Positions 32,901-42,217 are shown, counted from the stretch's first letter. The stretch is 64,000 nucleotides of DNA from Closterium sp. Naga37s-1 (GCA_947471745.1 CANJKZ010001112.1:968001-1032000); one strand, 5' to 3'. The notes: generated by a model not told the origin, from the sequence alone. Translations and numbers: made by a program.

Positions 32901-33432
32901 GCGCGGATACAAGGGGGAGTTGAGCAGCTGGGGGGAGGTTGGCGGGGCGGGGGGTGGAAGGGGAGGGGGGGGAAGGGGGGGAGTGGGAAAGGGAGGGAGG
33001 AGTAGTGGGGAAGGAAGGGTTTGGGGAGAAAGCGGGAAACGAGAAAGATTTGAGTCGACTTAAGAGGCAGCGGAGAGGGAGAAGAGGAGGTGAGGAAGCC
33101 GAGGGAGAGGAACGAGGTGACGAGCATGCGACGGCTGATACGGAGCACCTTGTTTAAAAAGACCTGCGCGAATCAGATTCGGCAACATCTCATGCACAAA
33201 TCCACGCAGAGCAGGACAGCTAGCGGCACGACAAACCTCATGCAGCGCGACAAACGTTGCGACGCACAGTACCTTGCAGGCTCGATTCGCTGTTGACGGA
33301 ACTGCCAGTGCTTGTATCGGGGTCGCGTGTTTGAAGCAGGAGGATAAAGTTGAGGAGCGTGGAAATGACGGCCCACGCCACAATCAGCACTCGCCTGCTC
33401 TTGTGCGGCCTCGCGGAGTCCTGCGCAGCCAT
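26955..33432 (-). CDS. Membrane-anchored FkbM-like methyltransferase family protein
   Basis: Exon 1 (33432-33273) encodes a short basic head and one membrane helix (VLIVAWAVISTLLNFILLL), a signal anchor. Four downstream exons join in phase at GT-AG sites: 30231-30075 (VYLDLGGKEFNSSVLW, TEVHVFEVKKG), 29847-29704 (KRLEKVSVFWRGDEPPPVPN, YNDFVDNTDYH), 28937-28829 (NITRFIKDVLRLTAGDTLVV, DIEGKEWDVLP) and 27133-26955 (DWLRDPEMPQIVDEIFVEVH, HPWP, stop). This matches plant FkbM-type proteins (DUF7870-like) of the endomembrane system; the substrate is unknown. Middle exons between 30.4 and 33.2 kb include IEQLEPHVNF and AEAACWHRQRYP blocks whose exact joins are uncertain. Nearly every exon has tandem partial copies beside it. 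Confidence 0.82.
27134..27660 (-). repeat. Degenerate copies of the last exon's 5' part
   Basis: Copies of DWLxDPEMPQIVDEIF-EVHYSHPSVLG occur at about 27180-27275, 27340-27415, 27480-27525 and 27585-27660, in various states of decay, upstream of the real last exon. Another lies at about 28465-28545. Confidence 0.8.
27661..28308. repeat. 36-bp minisatellite, 18 copies
   Basis: Eighteen near-perfect copies of a 36-bp unit (TCATTCAACCGATCCGATGG plus 16 bp). On the minus strand it encodes DPTDQHPSDRLN twelve residues at a time and runs in frame into DPEMAAIVDEIFMEVHYSHP, a copy of the last exon. It therefore expands the WLNDPE part of a duplicated exon. Confidence 0.96.
28590..29240 (-). repeat. 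Copies of the FkbM-core exon (DIEGKEWDVLP)
   Basis: The intact exon is 28829-28937. Copies lie at about 28596-28680 (RLTAGDTLVGKMGVEGEWDV), 28990-29062 (DVLRLAAGD-like) and 29165-29235 (SIKDVLMPAD-like). Only the intact exon keeps the full KMDIEGKEWD motif with good splice sites. Confidence 0.8.
28700..28826. repeat. 23-bp minisatellite, about 5.5 copies
   Basis: Unit GACACGCACAGCCAGCACAG plus AGG, directly abutting the donor side of the intact FkbM-core exon. Confidence 0.92.
29335..29830 (-). repeat. 123-bp tandem array of an exon end plus donor, four copies
   Basis: ATGGTGATCC starts at 29336, 29459 and 29582, and ATGGTAATCC at 29705, so the period is 123 bp. Each unit holds the 3' part of the NDFVDN exon (VPNWMA, NDFVDN, DH) and its GTGAGTGG donor plus intron. 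Only the 29704-29847 copy has the complete exon. 123 is a multiple of 3. Confidence 0.93.
29930..30000 (-). repeat. Partial copy of the RKRLEKVSVFW exon start
   Basis: A second copy of the exon's 5' part reads EIQSRKSLEKVSVFWHGNKP just upstream of the real one (29847). It follows a copy of the exon end at about 30000-30060. Confidence 0.75.
30319..30422. repeat. Perfect 41-bp inverted repeat with 22-bp loop
   Basis: Arms 30319-30359 and 30382-30422 are exact reverse complements, including GAGCAGGAGTAACGAATGAG. The transcript of either strand would fold into a long perfect hairpin. It lies in an intron of the FkbM-like gene. No target duplication is obvious. Confidence 0.92.
31032..31272. repeat. 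20-bp minisatellite, 12 copies
   Basis: Twelve essentially identical copies of GCACATGCACGCGGTCCTCT. It falls inside an exon-like block reading AVKHTGDAEDRVHV on the minus strand and seems to be an expansion of the DRVHV part. 20 bp is not a codon multiple, so the array would shift frame unless the copy number compensates. Confidence 0.95.
31310..31720 (-). repeat. Four copies of a VAGLQIEQLEPHLN exon block
   Basis: At about 31310, 31432, 31552 and 31668 the minus strand reads TVAGLxIxQLEPHLN, spaced about 118 bp apart. The copy at 31310-31345 continues into NFRRGYAVKHTGDAE and may be the functional one. Confidence 0.8.
31736..31802. repeat. 15-bp tandem repeat, about 4 copies
   Basis: Unit GGTGCACAGAGAGGG repeated, within an intron of the FkbM-like gene. 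Confidence 0.85.
31945..32775 (-). repeat. About six copies of an SLREAVEGRTDPWALMK exon
   Basis: The minus-strand block RYPASLREAVEGRTDPWALMK followed by a GT donor recurs at about 31950-32015, 32095-32155, 32220-32285, 32340-32410, 32530-32600 and 32670-32735. Two copies (around 32430 and 32755) also keep the upstream AEAACWHRQ part. Short (CATCACCCC)n repeats lie between copies (about 31890-31940 and 32450-32520). Confidence 0.82.
32776..33190 (-). other. FkbM-gene intron with a possible second exon
   Basis: At 33060-33180 the minus strand has a pyrimidine tract, a CGCAG acceptor and an open segment VFLNKVLRISRRMLVTSFLS. It could be an exon after the membrane anchor. 32776-33050 is G-rich simple sequence. 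Confidence 0.35.
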
Positions 33433-34594
33433 GATGACTTCTGTGCGGTGCTATGGGCTGCTGTGCGATTCTGTGTGCTATTGTGGGCTACTGTGCAGTG
33501 CAGTGTAATGCTGAGCTGATCTGCTGTGCTATTGCGCTTGTTGCCGTTGATCGGAAACGATCTCCGCAGTACGACGCATACCTCGCCGTGAACACTGATA
33601 GATACGAGCAAGCGACACTAAGTCGAATTTATAGCCTGCAAAACACTACCGTTGCATCCTACCACTGTCTGCTGTGTTGAGTGACTGAGTCGAGTCGGCC
33701 TGATATGACCTAACTACAACGCGAGGGTAACGCCTGGGGCTTCTCATTTGGTAATGACGTGCTTTATGCATAGATCCACACTACTGTCATAACTTGGTTT
33801 CCGTGCAAAACGGAAGCTATCATGAAAGGAGGAAGCGAGAACCAAGGCACAACCCAGAAATGATTGGAGACGTGCAAAGCAAAGACACACAATACTCCAC
33901 CATAACTTTGAGAACCGATTTAAAACGAAATCAAACATTCTTCACCTAGATATTGCTAAACAAGCGTTCCGTGATTTTGAATGCCGAACCAGTTGTGGTG
34001 TACCAGCCACCGACAGCGACTCTTCATTCGAACCCCCAGCGACGCGTCGAACCGGGTCCAGGCCTGGAAACTTGGTTTGGGAGAAGCTGCGGGCGCGGTA
34101 AAACAACTACACCCCACTGGCTTGTCAGAGCACAGTGAATGAGGTAACTCAGCGAGTCAGTCAACAACATCCACGTCGCAAAACCGTCGTCAAAACACTG
34201 AACGAACATGTCGCGAAGATGGAAATTGTAACATTCTCAGGAGTTTCGCACTGTTTCAGCATATGATTGAATCGGGATTTTCAGCCACCATACTCCCTAG
34301 GTAGATCCCTACTTCGGGTTTCCCATATGGCCCATCTCCTTTCCTCCCTTCCAGAATCTAGGCTCCTAGCCTTGAAGTTATCATCCGTTCACTCCACAAA
34401 TTCAATCTAGGTGACTAGTAGCAGGCAGCTCACGCCCAGGCATCCACGTCCTACCATCGACTTCTGGCTGGTTGAGCTCCGTGTCCGTAGGCGACAAAAC
34501 CCCGGCGTTTCTTTCATCTCCATTCCCCCAACACAAGCGATAAACTCTCGTCGCCGTGGCTGTTGGTTGATGAGTCCTCGCTTTCGCCAGTAGT
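33433..34594. other. Divergent intergenic region
   Basis: Separates the start of the minus-strand FkbM-like gene and the plus-strand BRCT gene, so it should contain both promoters. Apart from short unsupported open frames I see nothing in it. Confidence 0.5.
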
Positions 34595-37345
34595 ATGAGC
34601 CAGGTTATCACGTCGTCGCTTCGACGAGCCGGAATCCCCGTCCCGACTCGCATGGCGTTTTCGTCAGTCTTCCAGAATGAGGTGTTCCTCCTCAGCCCAA
34701 CCCTCTCCTCCGACATTCGAGACCGCTTATATCGAGTCATCATGGCGGGAGGCGGCACGGTCATCAGCGACGCGTCACGCCACGCGTCGCCAATAATCGT
34801 GAAAGCCCACGGCAGCGCGGACCAATCACACTCATTATCGCATCCGTCGCATCGCGTCGTCTCGGCGCATTGGGTGTACAGGTCGCATCAAGAGAATCGC
34901 TTAATCGACCCTTCCTCCCATCTCGTTCTCCGTCCCCTCCCCTGCACGATCCCCCTCCCGGGAATCCAATCCTACCAATTCTGCGTCTCGCTTTACGGCG
35001 GCACGCGGCGCACTAACATCCTCTGTCTCTGCGTCGCGCTCGGGGCAAACCCGACGGAGAAACTGGACCGTCGGATCTCGCATCTCGTCTGCTCGGCGGC
35101 TTCCGGAGAAAAGTACGAGCGCGCGATGCAGTGGGGTAACGTGGCGGTGGTTACCGAGGAGTGGCTGCACGCGTGCGTGCGAGCCAATGGGATCGTGCCA
35201 ACTGGACCGTTTCACCCTCCGCCGCTGAGTCTGAGCCAGCTGGAGGGGGGGCGGTTTCCCGTCACCCAGGGGGGTGTGCAAGTTGTACGGAGGGGAGAGG
35301 CTGCGGGGACAGGGGAGGCTTCGGCAACGGGAGAGGCCGCAGGGCGGGGAGAAGCCGCTGGGAGGGGAGAAGCCGCGGGGAGGGGAGAAGCCGCGGGGAG
35401 GGGAGAAGCCGCGGGGAGGGGAGAAGCCGCGGGGAGGGGAGAAGCCGCGGGGAGGGGGGAAGCCGCGGGGAGGGGAGAAGCCGCGAGGAGGGGAGAAGCC
35501 GCGGGGAGGGGAGAAGCCGCGGGGAGGGGAGAAGCCGCGGGGAGGGGAGAAGCCGCGGGGAGGGGAGAAGCCGCGGGGAGGGGAGAAGCCGGGGGGAGGG
35601 AAGGAGCCGCGGGGAGTACAGAGGCTGCGGGGGAGGGAGAGGCTGCGGGTGAGCGGAAGGCTGAGGGAAAGATTTGGGGGAAGTTGGAGTTTCTGGGGCG
35701 AGGGGACGGCGCGGGGACTGGTGAACTCTCACGTGGAGGGGAGTTCACAGGGGTGCCGGCAGCAGGGAACGTTGCAGGGGCACGATGGGAAGACTCAGGG
35801 GTAGCAAGGGTAGGAGAGGTAAGAGATGCTGTGAAAGCAGTCACGACAGTGGCGGATGAAGGAAAGGGATGGAAGGAGCCGGATCAAATGGAGTGGATGG
35901 CGAAAAGAGGGCTAAATGAGTGGCTGGCAGGGCGTAATGGGGTTACCAGAGACAGTGATAGGGGTGATGGGGCAGTGCGTGAGTGGAAAGGAGATAATGG
36001 GGTTATGGTAAGCGACAGGAATGACGGGGGTGCGCAGGAGAGGAATCAAAAGAATCGGGAGAATGAGGAGAGAGAGGAGAATGAGGCGAATGAGGGGAAT
36101 GAGGAAAACGAGGGGAACATGAGGAAGAGAGCAAGGCAGATGGAGGAAAAGAGAGCCTTTGGAGAAGAGAGAGGAGCTAGGAGGGCGGTGGGGGATGGTG
36201 AGGTGGTGGGTGCGGAAGAGAGTCGATTCGTCGACCCAGCCCATCCCGTTGCTCCTGCTGCCTGTGCGTCCGCCCCTGGCGTATACACTTCTGTTGACGC
36301 CCCCGCTACTTCTACTGCCGCCGCTGCTTCTGCTGTGGTTGGTGAGGAGGATGGCACTGGGAGAGGGGGGCGTAGGAAGCGAAGTGGAGAATCGAGGCAG
36401 AGGGATGAGGACGTGGGGCAGGGCAATCTTTGTAACAGTGCTGAAGGTAAAGTAGGGGTTGATGCAGTGGGGGGGGATGGAGGAGAGGGCAATGGAGCAG
36501 GGGGGGATGGAGCAGAGGGAGATGCGATGGGTGCTGCCGATGAATCCGGCAATGAGGGGGATTTGGCGTCTGCCATTGAGACTCTTATCACCTCCACCTC
36601 GGGGATGCGCGGAGAGAGGGCGCTTTCCACTCTTTACCCCGAAAATGGCAGGAGCTTCCACAGCAGTAGCCAGGGGAGTCACAGGGGTGTCGTGGCAACA
36701 GCGTCTGTTGACCCAGCCAAGGGAACTTCTCGGAAGGTTCCGCTTTCTCAGATTAAGGGGCAGGCGCTTGTGCTGTCGCATCAGGTCCGGGGAAGGAATG
36801 GGATGGGCGTGGGGACGGGGTTTGGAGCTGGGTTGGGAGCGGTGCTCACAGGTAAGGTGCACGATGGGAGCAGAGAGCAGCATGAGAGGCAGAATGGGGT
36901 TACTCGCCCACAGGGATGGGATAAGGCCTGCAACAAGTTGACTGGAGGTGGAAAGGACTCTATGGATACAGCAGACGAGGAGGTTTCAAAGAGTGGTCCT
37001 AGTGGGACACGTGTTAATGACACGGGGGTGAGGGATGTTTCTGGGATGGATAGTGCTGAGATGGATCTGCTTCTGATGACCCAGCCAGCTTCGGAGGTGG
37101 TTTCATACTCCTGCCGTGACGGGCACAGGGAAGCGGTGATAGCACAGGTGAAGGAGCATGTGAGGAGGATCAAGAGCAGCGGCGGGAGTGGCAGCGTCTG
37201 TGGGAGTGGTTCTGGAGGGGGAGGGGCAGCAGGGGCAGGAGGGAGGGCGTGGAGGGATGCGGCTGGAGTGTTTCCGTATCTTCAGGGATTGCTACGAGTA
37301 GCAGATGCCACTGCAGAGCTTGTTGTGGAGTCGCCAACTGATTGA
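34595..37345 (+). CDS. Two-BRCT-domain protein with a long disordered tail
   Basis: BRCT domains bind phosphopeptides in DNA-damage and replication proteins. Residues about 20-110 form a first BRCT-like region (VFLLSPTLSSDIRDRLYRVI, GGGTVISDA, VVSAHWVYRSHQENRLID). Residues about 128-208 form a second, clearer one (YGGTRRTNILCLCVALGANP, ISHLVCSAASGEKYERAMQW, VVTEEWLHACVRANG). This is the TopBP1/Dpb11-like arrangement of the conserved Trp. The remaining 700 residues are disordered: a GRGEAA repeat, acidic and Gly-rich blocks. It is open without introns for 916 codons. A short open segment at about 37410-37488 (EKWQEELEGLIAAKRGAVIS, then a GTATG donor) may be a further exon, so the real C terminus may differ. 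Confidence 0.75.
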   Translation: MSQVITSSLRRAGIPVPTRMAFSSVFQNEVFLLSPTLSSDIRDRLYRVIMAGGGTVISDASRHASPIIVKAHGSADQSHSLSHPSHRVVSAHWVYRSHQENRLIDPSSHLVLRPLPCTIPLPGIQSYQFCVSLYGGTRRTNILCLCVALGANPTEKLDRRISHLVCSAASGEKYERAMQWGNVAVVTEEWLHACVRANGIVPTGPFHPPPLSLSQLEGGRFPVTQGGVQVVRRGEAAGTGEASATGEAAGRGEAAGRGEAAGRGEAAGRGEAAGRGEAAGRGEAAGRGEAAGRGEAARRGEAAGRGEAAGRGEAAGRGEAAGRGEAAGRGEAGGREGAAGSTEAAGEGEAAGERKAEGKIWGKLEFLGRGDGAGTGELSRGGEFTGVPAAGNVAGARWEDSGVARVGEVRDAVKAVTTVADEGKGWKEPDQMEWMAKRGLNEWLAGRNGVTRDSDRGDGAVREWKGDNGVMVSDRNDGGAQERNQKNRENEEREENEANEGNEENEGNMRKRARQMEEKRAFGEERGARRAVGDGEVVGAEESRFVDPAHPVAPAACASAPGVYTSVDAPATSTAAAASAVVGEEDGTGRGGRRKRSGESRQRDEDVGQGNLCNSAEGKVGVDAVGGDGGEGNGAGGDGAEGDAMGAADESGNEGDLASAIETLITSTSGMRGERALSTLYPENGRSFHSSSQGSHRGVVATASVDPAKGTSRKVPLSQIKGQALVLSHQVRGRNGMGVGTGFGAGLGAVLTGKVHDGSREQHERQNGVTRPQGWDKACNKLTGGGKDSMDTADEEVSKSGPSGTRVNDTGVRDVSGMDSAEMDLLLMTQPASEVVSYSCRDGHREAVIAQVKEHVRRIKSSGGSGSVCGSGSGGGGAAGAGGRAWRDAAGVFPYLQGLLRVADATAELVVESPTD
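35338..35604. repeat. 18-bp repeat in the BRCT gene, about 15 copies
   Basis: Unit GGGAGGGGAGAAGCCGCG encodes GRGEAA in frame. Substitutions are few, which suggests recent expansion. Confidence 0.95.
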
Positions 37346-38338
37346 GAGTGTCAGAGATTGACAGTATATGATATTATTTGTTGAAACTGCAGGTGTGCTG
37401 CACTGAGAGTGGGATGTGGAGAAATGGCAAGAGGAGCTAGAGGGGCTAATAGCAGCGAAACGTGGAGCAGTAATCTCAGCACTTACGGTATGAGTATGGT
37501 GTAAACTGTACCTGAAGAGAGCCTACCGATGCTACCTTGTGCCACATACCTGACACCCAACAATCTTATATGTACATTACCTAATTTGGCACTGCCCCAA
37601 ACGTATCTAAGGCTCATCCCCATCATTTTATTGGGCCTTCAATTACTCTCAGTTCATTAGCCCGTACCTCTGTTGTGCACTCGGTTTCCTACTCATAACG
37701 GGTATTAGCGGTGCCTACCGTAAGACAATTATTGCCCTTGTACCAAACTGAAACCGCTCACTCACCCATACGATTACAGAATCTTCTTGTCACCAATAGA
37801 AGACGATCGAGCCAGTCACCAGACAGCTACGGTAGCCTTCGATTGGTCTGGTGCCTGGCTCTGGAGCAGGTTTCTGCTCAGACAACGGGGTTCGGTGCCG
37901 AGTCTGCCAGAACTTCAAACTTGTTTTCCGTAGAGACAACTTTCCGGCACATGGCTCTGCCGAAATTGATTTTGTCAATTAGTTTCGATATGTTCGTGAT
38001 GTCAGCAAATTTCGACGAGGTAAAGACACCCTGAATTTGCTCGCTAGCTAGAAACACACAGGGTGGAGTGTAGAAAAGTAATCGGTCAACACACAAAATG
38101 TTTTTTTATGTACCCGACGTACTAGGTGGTGCCCAACGCGGCTTGGGGTCTGGTTCGTTGAGGCCAGGCAAGAGCTTCGACGTCGGAACTTCGGTGCCGG
38201 AGTTTCGACTCCCACCCCTCCCCATTTTTCCAGAACGTTCAAGGGCATGCTTCAATTTCCGACCAGCCAAGAACACTTCAAATACCTCTGCCACTTCAGT
38301 AGTTCCCTGTCCCCAAGTAACTGGAAGCAACAGCTCTA
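37346..38338. other. Intergenic
   Basis: Downstream of the BRCT gene and upstream of the first secreted-protein gene. The last 240 bp (38098-38338) resemble the region before the second paralogue (39930-40152), for example the GACCAGCCAAGAAC/GACCGGCCAAGAAC stretch, so promoter and 5' UTR were duplicated with the genes. Confidence 0.55.
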
Positions 38339-39569
38339 ATGGCTCCTCGTGTGCTCCTCCTTTCGGCGCTGGTCCTCCTTGCCGTGGCTTTCTCACCAGC
38401 TATTCAGCCAGCGAACGCACAGATTTCGATTCCTGGCATTGGCGACGTCACCGTTGGCAACGGCACGATAACACTTCCAGGCGGTACTACTATTGGCCCG
38501 AATGGCACGAGCATTGGCGGCGGTAGCGGCGCTGGCGGCATCACTACCACCCCTGACGGGGGTGTGACCATTGGTACCACCACGTTCTATCCAAACGGCT
38601 CGTATGTTACCGGCGACGGCCAAGTAGTCAACTCACCAGTTCCAACCACAAACCCTGACGGATCTTATTCGCTTGGCGGGACCACCTTCTATCCCAACGG
38701 GACAATCGTCGGCTCTGATGGGAAAGTTGTCAACACTGGCGGGTTGCCGATCCCTGGGTTCAACAACTCCGGCGGGGGGATCCAGATGCCAGGCATGCCG
38801 AATGTGTCGATGCCAGGCATGCCAAATGTGTCGATCCCAGGCATGCCAAATGTGTCGATCCCAGGCATGCCAAATGTGTCGATCCCAGGCATGCCAAATG
38901 TGTCGATCCCAGGCATGCCGAATGTGTCGATCCCAGGCATGCCGAATGTGTCGATCCCAGGTATCCCCTCCTTCAATGGTAGTTCCGGCGGCGTCACTAC
39001 CAACCCTGACGGGAGTGTGACCATTGGTAACACCAAGATTTATCCCAACGGCACGTATGTCACCAGCGACGGTCAAGTAGTCAACCCACCCATTCCATCC
39101 AAAAACCCTGACGGATCTGTAACGATTGGCGGCTTAAACTTCTTTTCCAATGGGACAGTCATTGGCTCTGATGGGAAGCCTGTTACTCCTGGCGGGTTGC
39201 CGATCCCTGGGTTCAACATCTCCGGCGGAGGGATCCAGATCCCAGGCTTCACGCCAAGTCCCCCTCCCCCTCCTCCACCCAAGCCTGCTGGTGAGAAGTT
39301 GCTTGCATTTGTTGTTTTACAGAAGTGCACCAAACCCTGTTTTCTTCGCTTGTTGATGTTTTTTTTTAAGCATCGCGGAAAGGGGAAAGAGGGGGAAAGG
39401 AGAGAGAGAGGTGAATGGAGGGGAGGAAGAGGAAGTTACTGCGTAGAGTTGGGTGTGTTCTTCAGCTAATCTTTTCCCTTTTTATGTTGTGACAGGTTTC
39501 ATTGCAACACCTGCTCGCCTGGTGACTGGGTTCATCTCATTGCTCGCCACTATGCTCTTCTTTGCATGA
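38339..39569 (+). CDS. Secreted Asn/Gly/Pro-rich repeat protein A
   Basis: Two exons, 38339-39290 and 39496-39569, with GT-AG sites and phase 1, about 341 residues. There is a clear signal peptide (MAPRVLLLSALVLLAVAFSP, cleavage near ANA-QI). The mature part has repeats of the type TNPDGSVTIGxTxxYPNGTY and many N-x-T/S sites, then eight PGMPNVSI-like octapeptides, a poly-Pro stretch (PPPPPPPKPAG) and a C-terminal hydrophobic tail (LVTGFISLLATMLFFA). The tail suggests a GPI anchor or membrane end. It is probably an extracellular or cell-wall protein. I do not recognise the family. Reading on through the intron would give a different, unlikely C terminus. Confidence 0.85.
38787..38966. repeat. 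24-bp repeat in secreted protein A
   Basis: About eight copies of a 24-bp unit (CCAGGCATGCCAAATGTGTC plus GATC-like end) encoding PGMPNVSI. Absent from paralogues B and C. Confidence 0.93.
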
Positions 39570-40152
39570 ACAAGCAAGACCCCTAACATATCTTGAAATT
39601 TTCACTGATTACAACTCAACAGACCTGAGCTGCAGGACTCGGAAAATATTAGCATGCGGTGTGTAATCCTCTGAACTGAAGTTAATATCATATGGTCCAT
39701 ATTGTGCTATCGTTGCCGGATATCAAGCTTTCTGTAGTTCACCAAATGGTACGCTTAATGGTGAAGACAATATCGGGTTCTTGATTTCAGATTAGCTTTC
39801 GAGCCAATTCCGGAAATCTTCACACCGTACCTAGCCAGCCCGAGCCTCTGTTGCCTCCAAACCAGAGTCCAGACCTGGCAGTCGGCTTGTATATAAGCAA
39901 TCTGTCAACACACGAATATGATTGATTATCCGAGGTGCAAGACGGTGCCCCACAGGGGCTTCAAGATAGTATGTCGGAGCTTCGTGGCAGGAGCTTCGGC
40001 ACTGGCACTTCGACGGCCCAAGCCAAAACATTCAAGCCGACGTCCAATATTTCCGACCGGCCAAGAACGCGCGAAGCTGCTCTGCTGAAATAGGTCTGCC
40101 AGTTTAGTAGCTCTCATAACCCAACTAACTTCATGACCCAATAACAGCTCTC
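39570..40152. other. Intergenic between paralogues A and B
   Basis: No coding potential seen. The last 220 bp are similar to the region before gene A. Confidence 0.5.
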
Positions 40153-40870
40153 ATGGCTCCCCGTGTGCTCTTCCTTTCGGCGCTGGTACTCCTCGCGGTG
40201 GCTTTCACACCAGCTATTCAGCCAGCGAACGCACAGATTTCGATTCCCGGCGTTGTCAACATCACCAACGGCACGATAGAAACTCCAGGCGGTACTTTTA
40301 GCCCGAATGTCACTACCAACCCTGACGGGAGTGTGACTGTTGGTACCACCAAGATATATCCAAACGGCACGTATGTCACGAGCGACGGCCAAGTAGTCAA
40401 CCCACCAGTTCCAACCATAAATCCTGACGGATCAACATCGCTCGACGGGAACACAATCTATCCCAATGGGACGATCATCGGCGCTGATGGGAAACCAATT
40501 CCTGGCGGGTTGCCGGCGATCCCTGGGTTTAATACTTCCGGTGGAAATATCCAGGTCCCAGGCTTTACCATGAACCCTAACGGTACCATCACGCCAACTC
40601 CCATCACGCCACCTCCAGCTCCTCCTCCACCCAAGCCTGCTGGTGAGAAGCCCCCCCCCCCCATTTTTTTGGAAGTTTAAAGCTGATGCTCAGAACCCTT
40701 CTTTTCGGAATGGGTGGAATGGGCAAGGAAGGAGGCGGAATTGGAGTTTTGAGAACTGACCACGTTTTTTATGCCGTCGTTTCCGTTTCCGTTTGGCAGG
40801 CTTCATTGCAACGCCCGCCCGCATAGTGACTGGGGTCATCTCCCTGCTTGCCGCTGTGCTCTTTGCGTAA
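40153..40870 (+). CDS. Secreted Asn/Gly/Pro-rich protein B
   Basis: Two exons, 40153-40642 and 40800-40870, same intron position and phase as gene A, about 186 residues. It has almost the same signal peptide as A (MAPRVLFLSALVLLAVAFTP). Repeats such as TNPDGSVTVGTTKIYPNGTY, a PPPAPPPPKPAG stretch and the hydrophobic tail IVTGVISLLAAVLFA follow. It lacks the octapeptide array of A, which explains its smaller size. As a tandem duplicate it probably has the same secreted, surface-attached role. Confidence 0.85.
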
Positions 40871-41538
40871 AGCAAAGACAGAAAGGGATGTAAACCAAAA
40901 GTCTACACCACAATGGCTCAGCACACATGAACAACAGACATCTTGGAATGATCAACATGCAGTGTGTAATCCCCATACCTAACTTCAATTACAGTGCTAG
41001 CTGTTGTGATTTTTGTTATCCTTGAGGAGGCATACTGAGCCTGCCTTCTTTGTTGGATACACAAAGCGCTGCGCTAGTGTAGCTCGTTGCAATATCGCGT
41101 TCTTGATTTCAGAGTACAACAAGCGTTTCGAGACAATCCCGGAACTTTCGGTATGGAATGAAGCAGCTCCTGACTGAGCTAACCACCACACCACGCAGTC
41201 CTTCCCACCACCAATCGTCATTCAAGAAGGACGTAAATAGCGCCATGGAAGTTGCGGGACGCCGTGATTAGTCACGCAAGCAGAGTACGAAGATACTCGG
41301 TCTGGTTTGCGTCCTGCCCCCCCAAACCAACCAAGCCGCCCCTGGGGATTTGCCGAGGCGCCGGAGAACACCGCAAAGCACTTCTCCCAACCACGCAGCA
41401 CCTGATTGTGTCTCTCTCGTTTCGAGACTATGCTGCCCGTTTCAACAAGCGTGCGGATGATATGAAGACTTGAGCCTTGTTTGATTCAATTCATTGCAGA
41501 AAGCCGCTCGTCATAGTGCAACCCGTTTACAGCTCCGA
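40871..41538. other. Intergenic between paralogues B and C
   Basis: No gene seen. It should contain the former promoter of pseudogene C. Confidence 0.5.
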
Positions 41539-42217
41539 ATGGCTTCTCGAACCGTCTTCCTCACGGTGTTGTTACTCATAGCAGTATCGTTCTTGCCGAT
41601 GATTTGACCAGCGGATGCTCAGATTTCAATCCCCGGAATAATCATTGGCTCGGGGGGAGTTTCTACCACGAATCCAGGCAGCGTGACAGTTGGCGGGACG
41701 ACGATTTTGTCGAACGGCACAATACTGGGACGCGACGGGCAGCCAATCACGCCGACTGTTAACCCTGACGGATCAACGACAGCCGGCGGCATCACCGTTT
41801 ACCCTAACGGAACGATAACGAACTCTGACGGAACGATTGTTAACCCCGGTACCGGCGTTACGATTCCCGGCGGCGTGACTATTGGAACCGGCGGTGTGCA
41901 GACTCCAGGCGTGACTGTGAATCCCGACGGAACTGTCTCCGTGAATCCCCAGGGATTGTCGCCGCCACCACCCAAGCCCGCTGGTAGGCAACGTCGTCTA
42001 CTAAGGTTGGTAGGCAGAACTGGAAAAAGAAGACAACGCGAATATATTCAAGATTAAATCTGTAACGACCAAGTAAACTTATTCCGCTAACTTCCCCACT
42101 GTCCCCGCTCTCCCCCTTTCAAACCTCCTTCTGCGGATAGCAGGTTTCCTTGCATCACCTGCCCGAGCTGCCACTGGCCTCATGTCCCTGTTCGCCGCTC
42201 TGCTTTTCTTCGCATAG
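41539..42217 (+). pseudogene. Secreted protein C, paralogue with a nonsense codon in the signal peptide
   Basis: Exons 41539-41983 and 42144-42217 keep the intron position and phase of genes A and B. It starts MASRTVFLTVLLLIAVSFLP, but a TGA at 41605-41607 replaces the Gln codon found at this place in A and B (IQPANAQ). The rest is intact: NPDGSTTAGGITVYPNGTI, PPPPKPAG and tail AATGLMSLFAALLFFA. Either a recent pseudogene, a sequencing error, or readthrough. An internal Met at 41683 would give a product without a signal peptide. Confidence 0.8.

Noticed and set aside
35161-35844. Alternative frames through the GRGEAA repeat of the BRCT gene
   Set aside because: The 18-bp repeat keeps all frames open. 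Only one frame connects to the BRCT domains.
39291-39469. Read-through extension of secreted protein A to 376 residues
   Set aside because: The extension has no similarity to paralogues, whereas splicing at the conserved GCTG/GTGAG site gives the same C-terminal tail in A, B and C.
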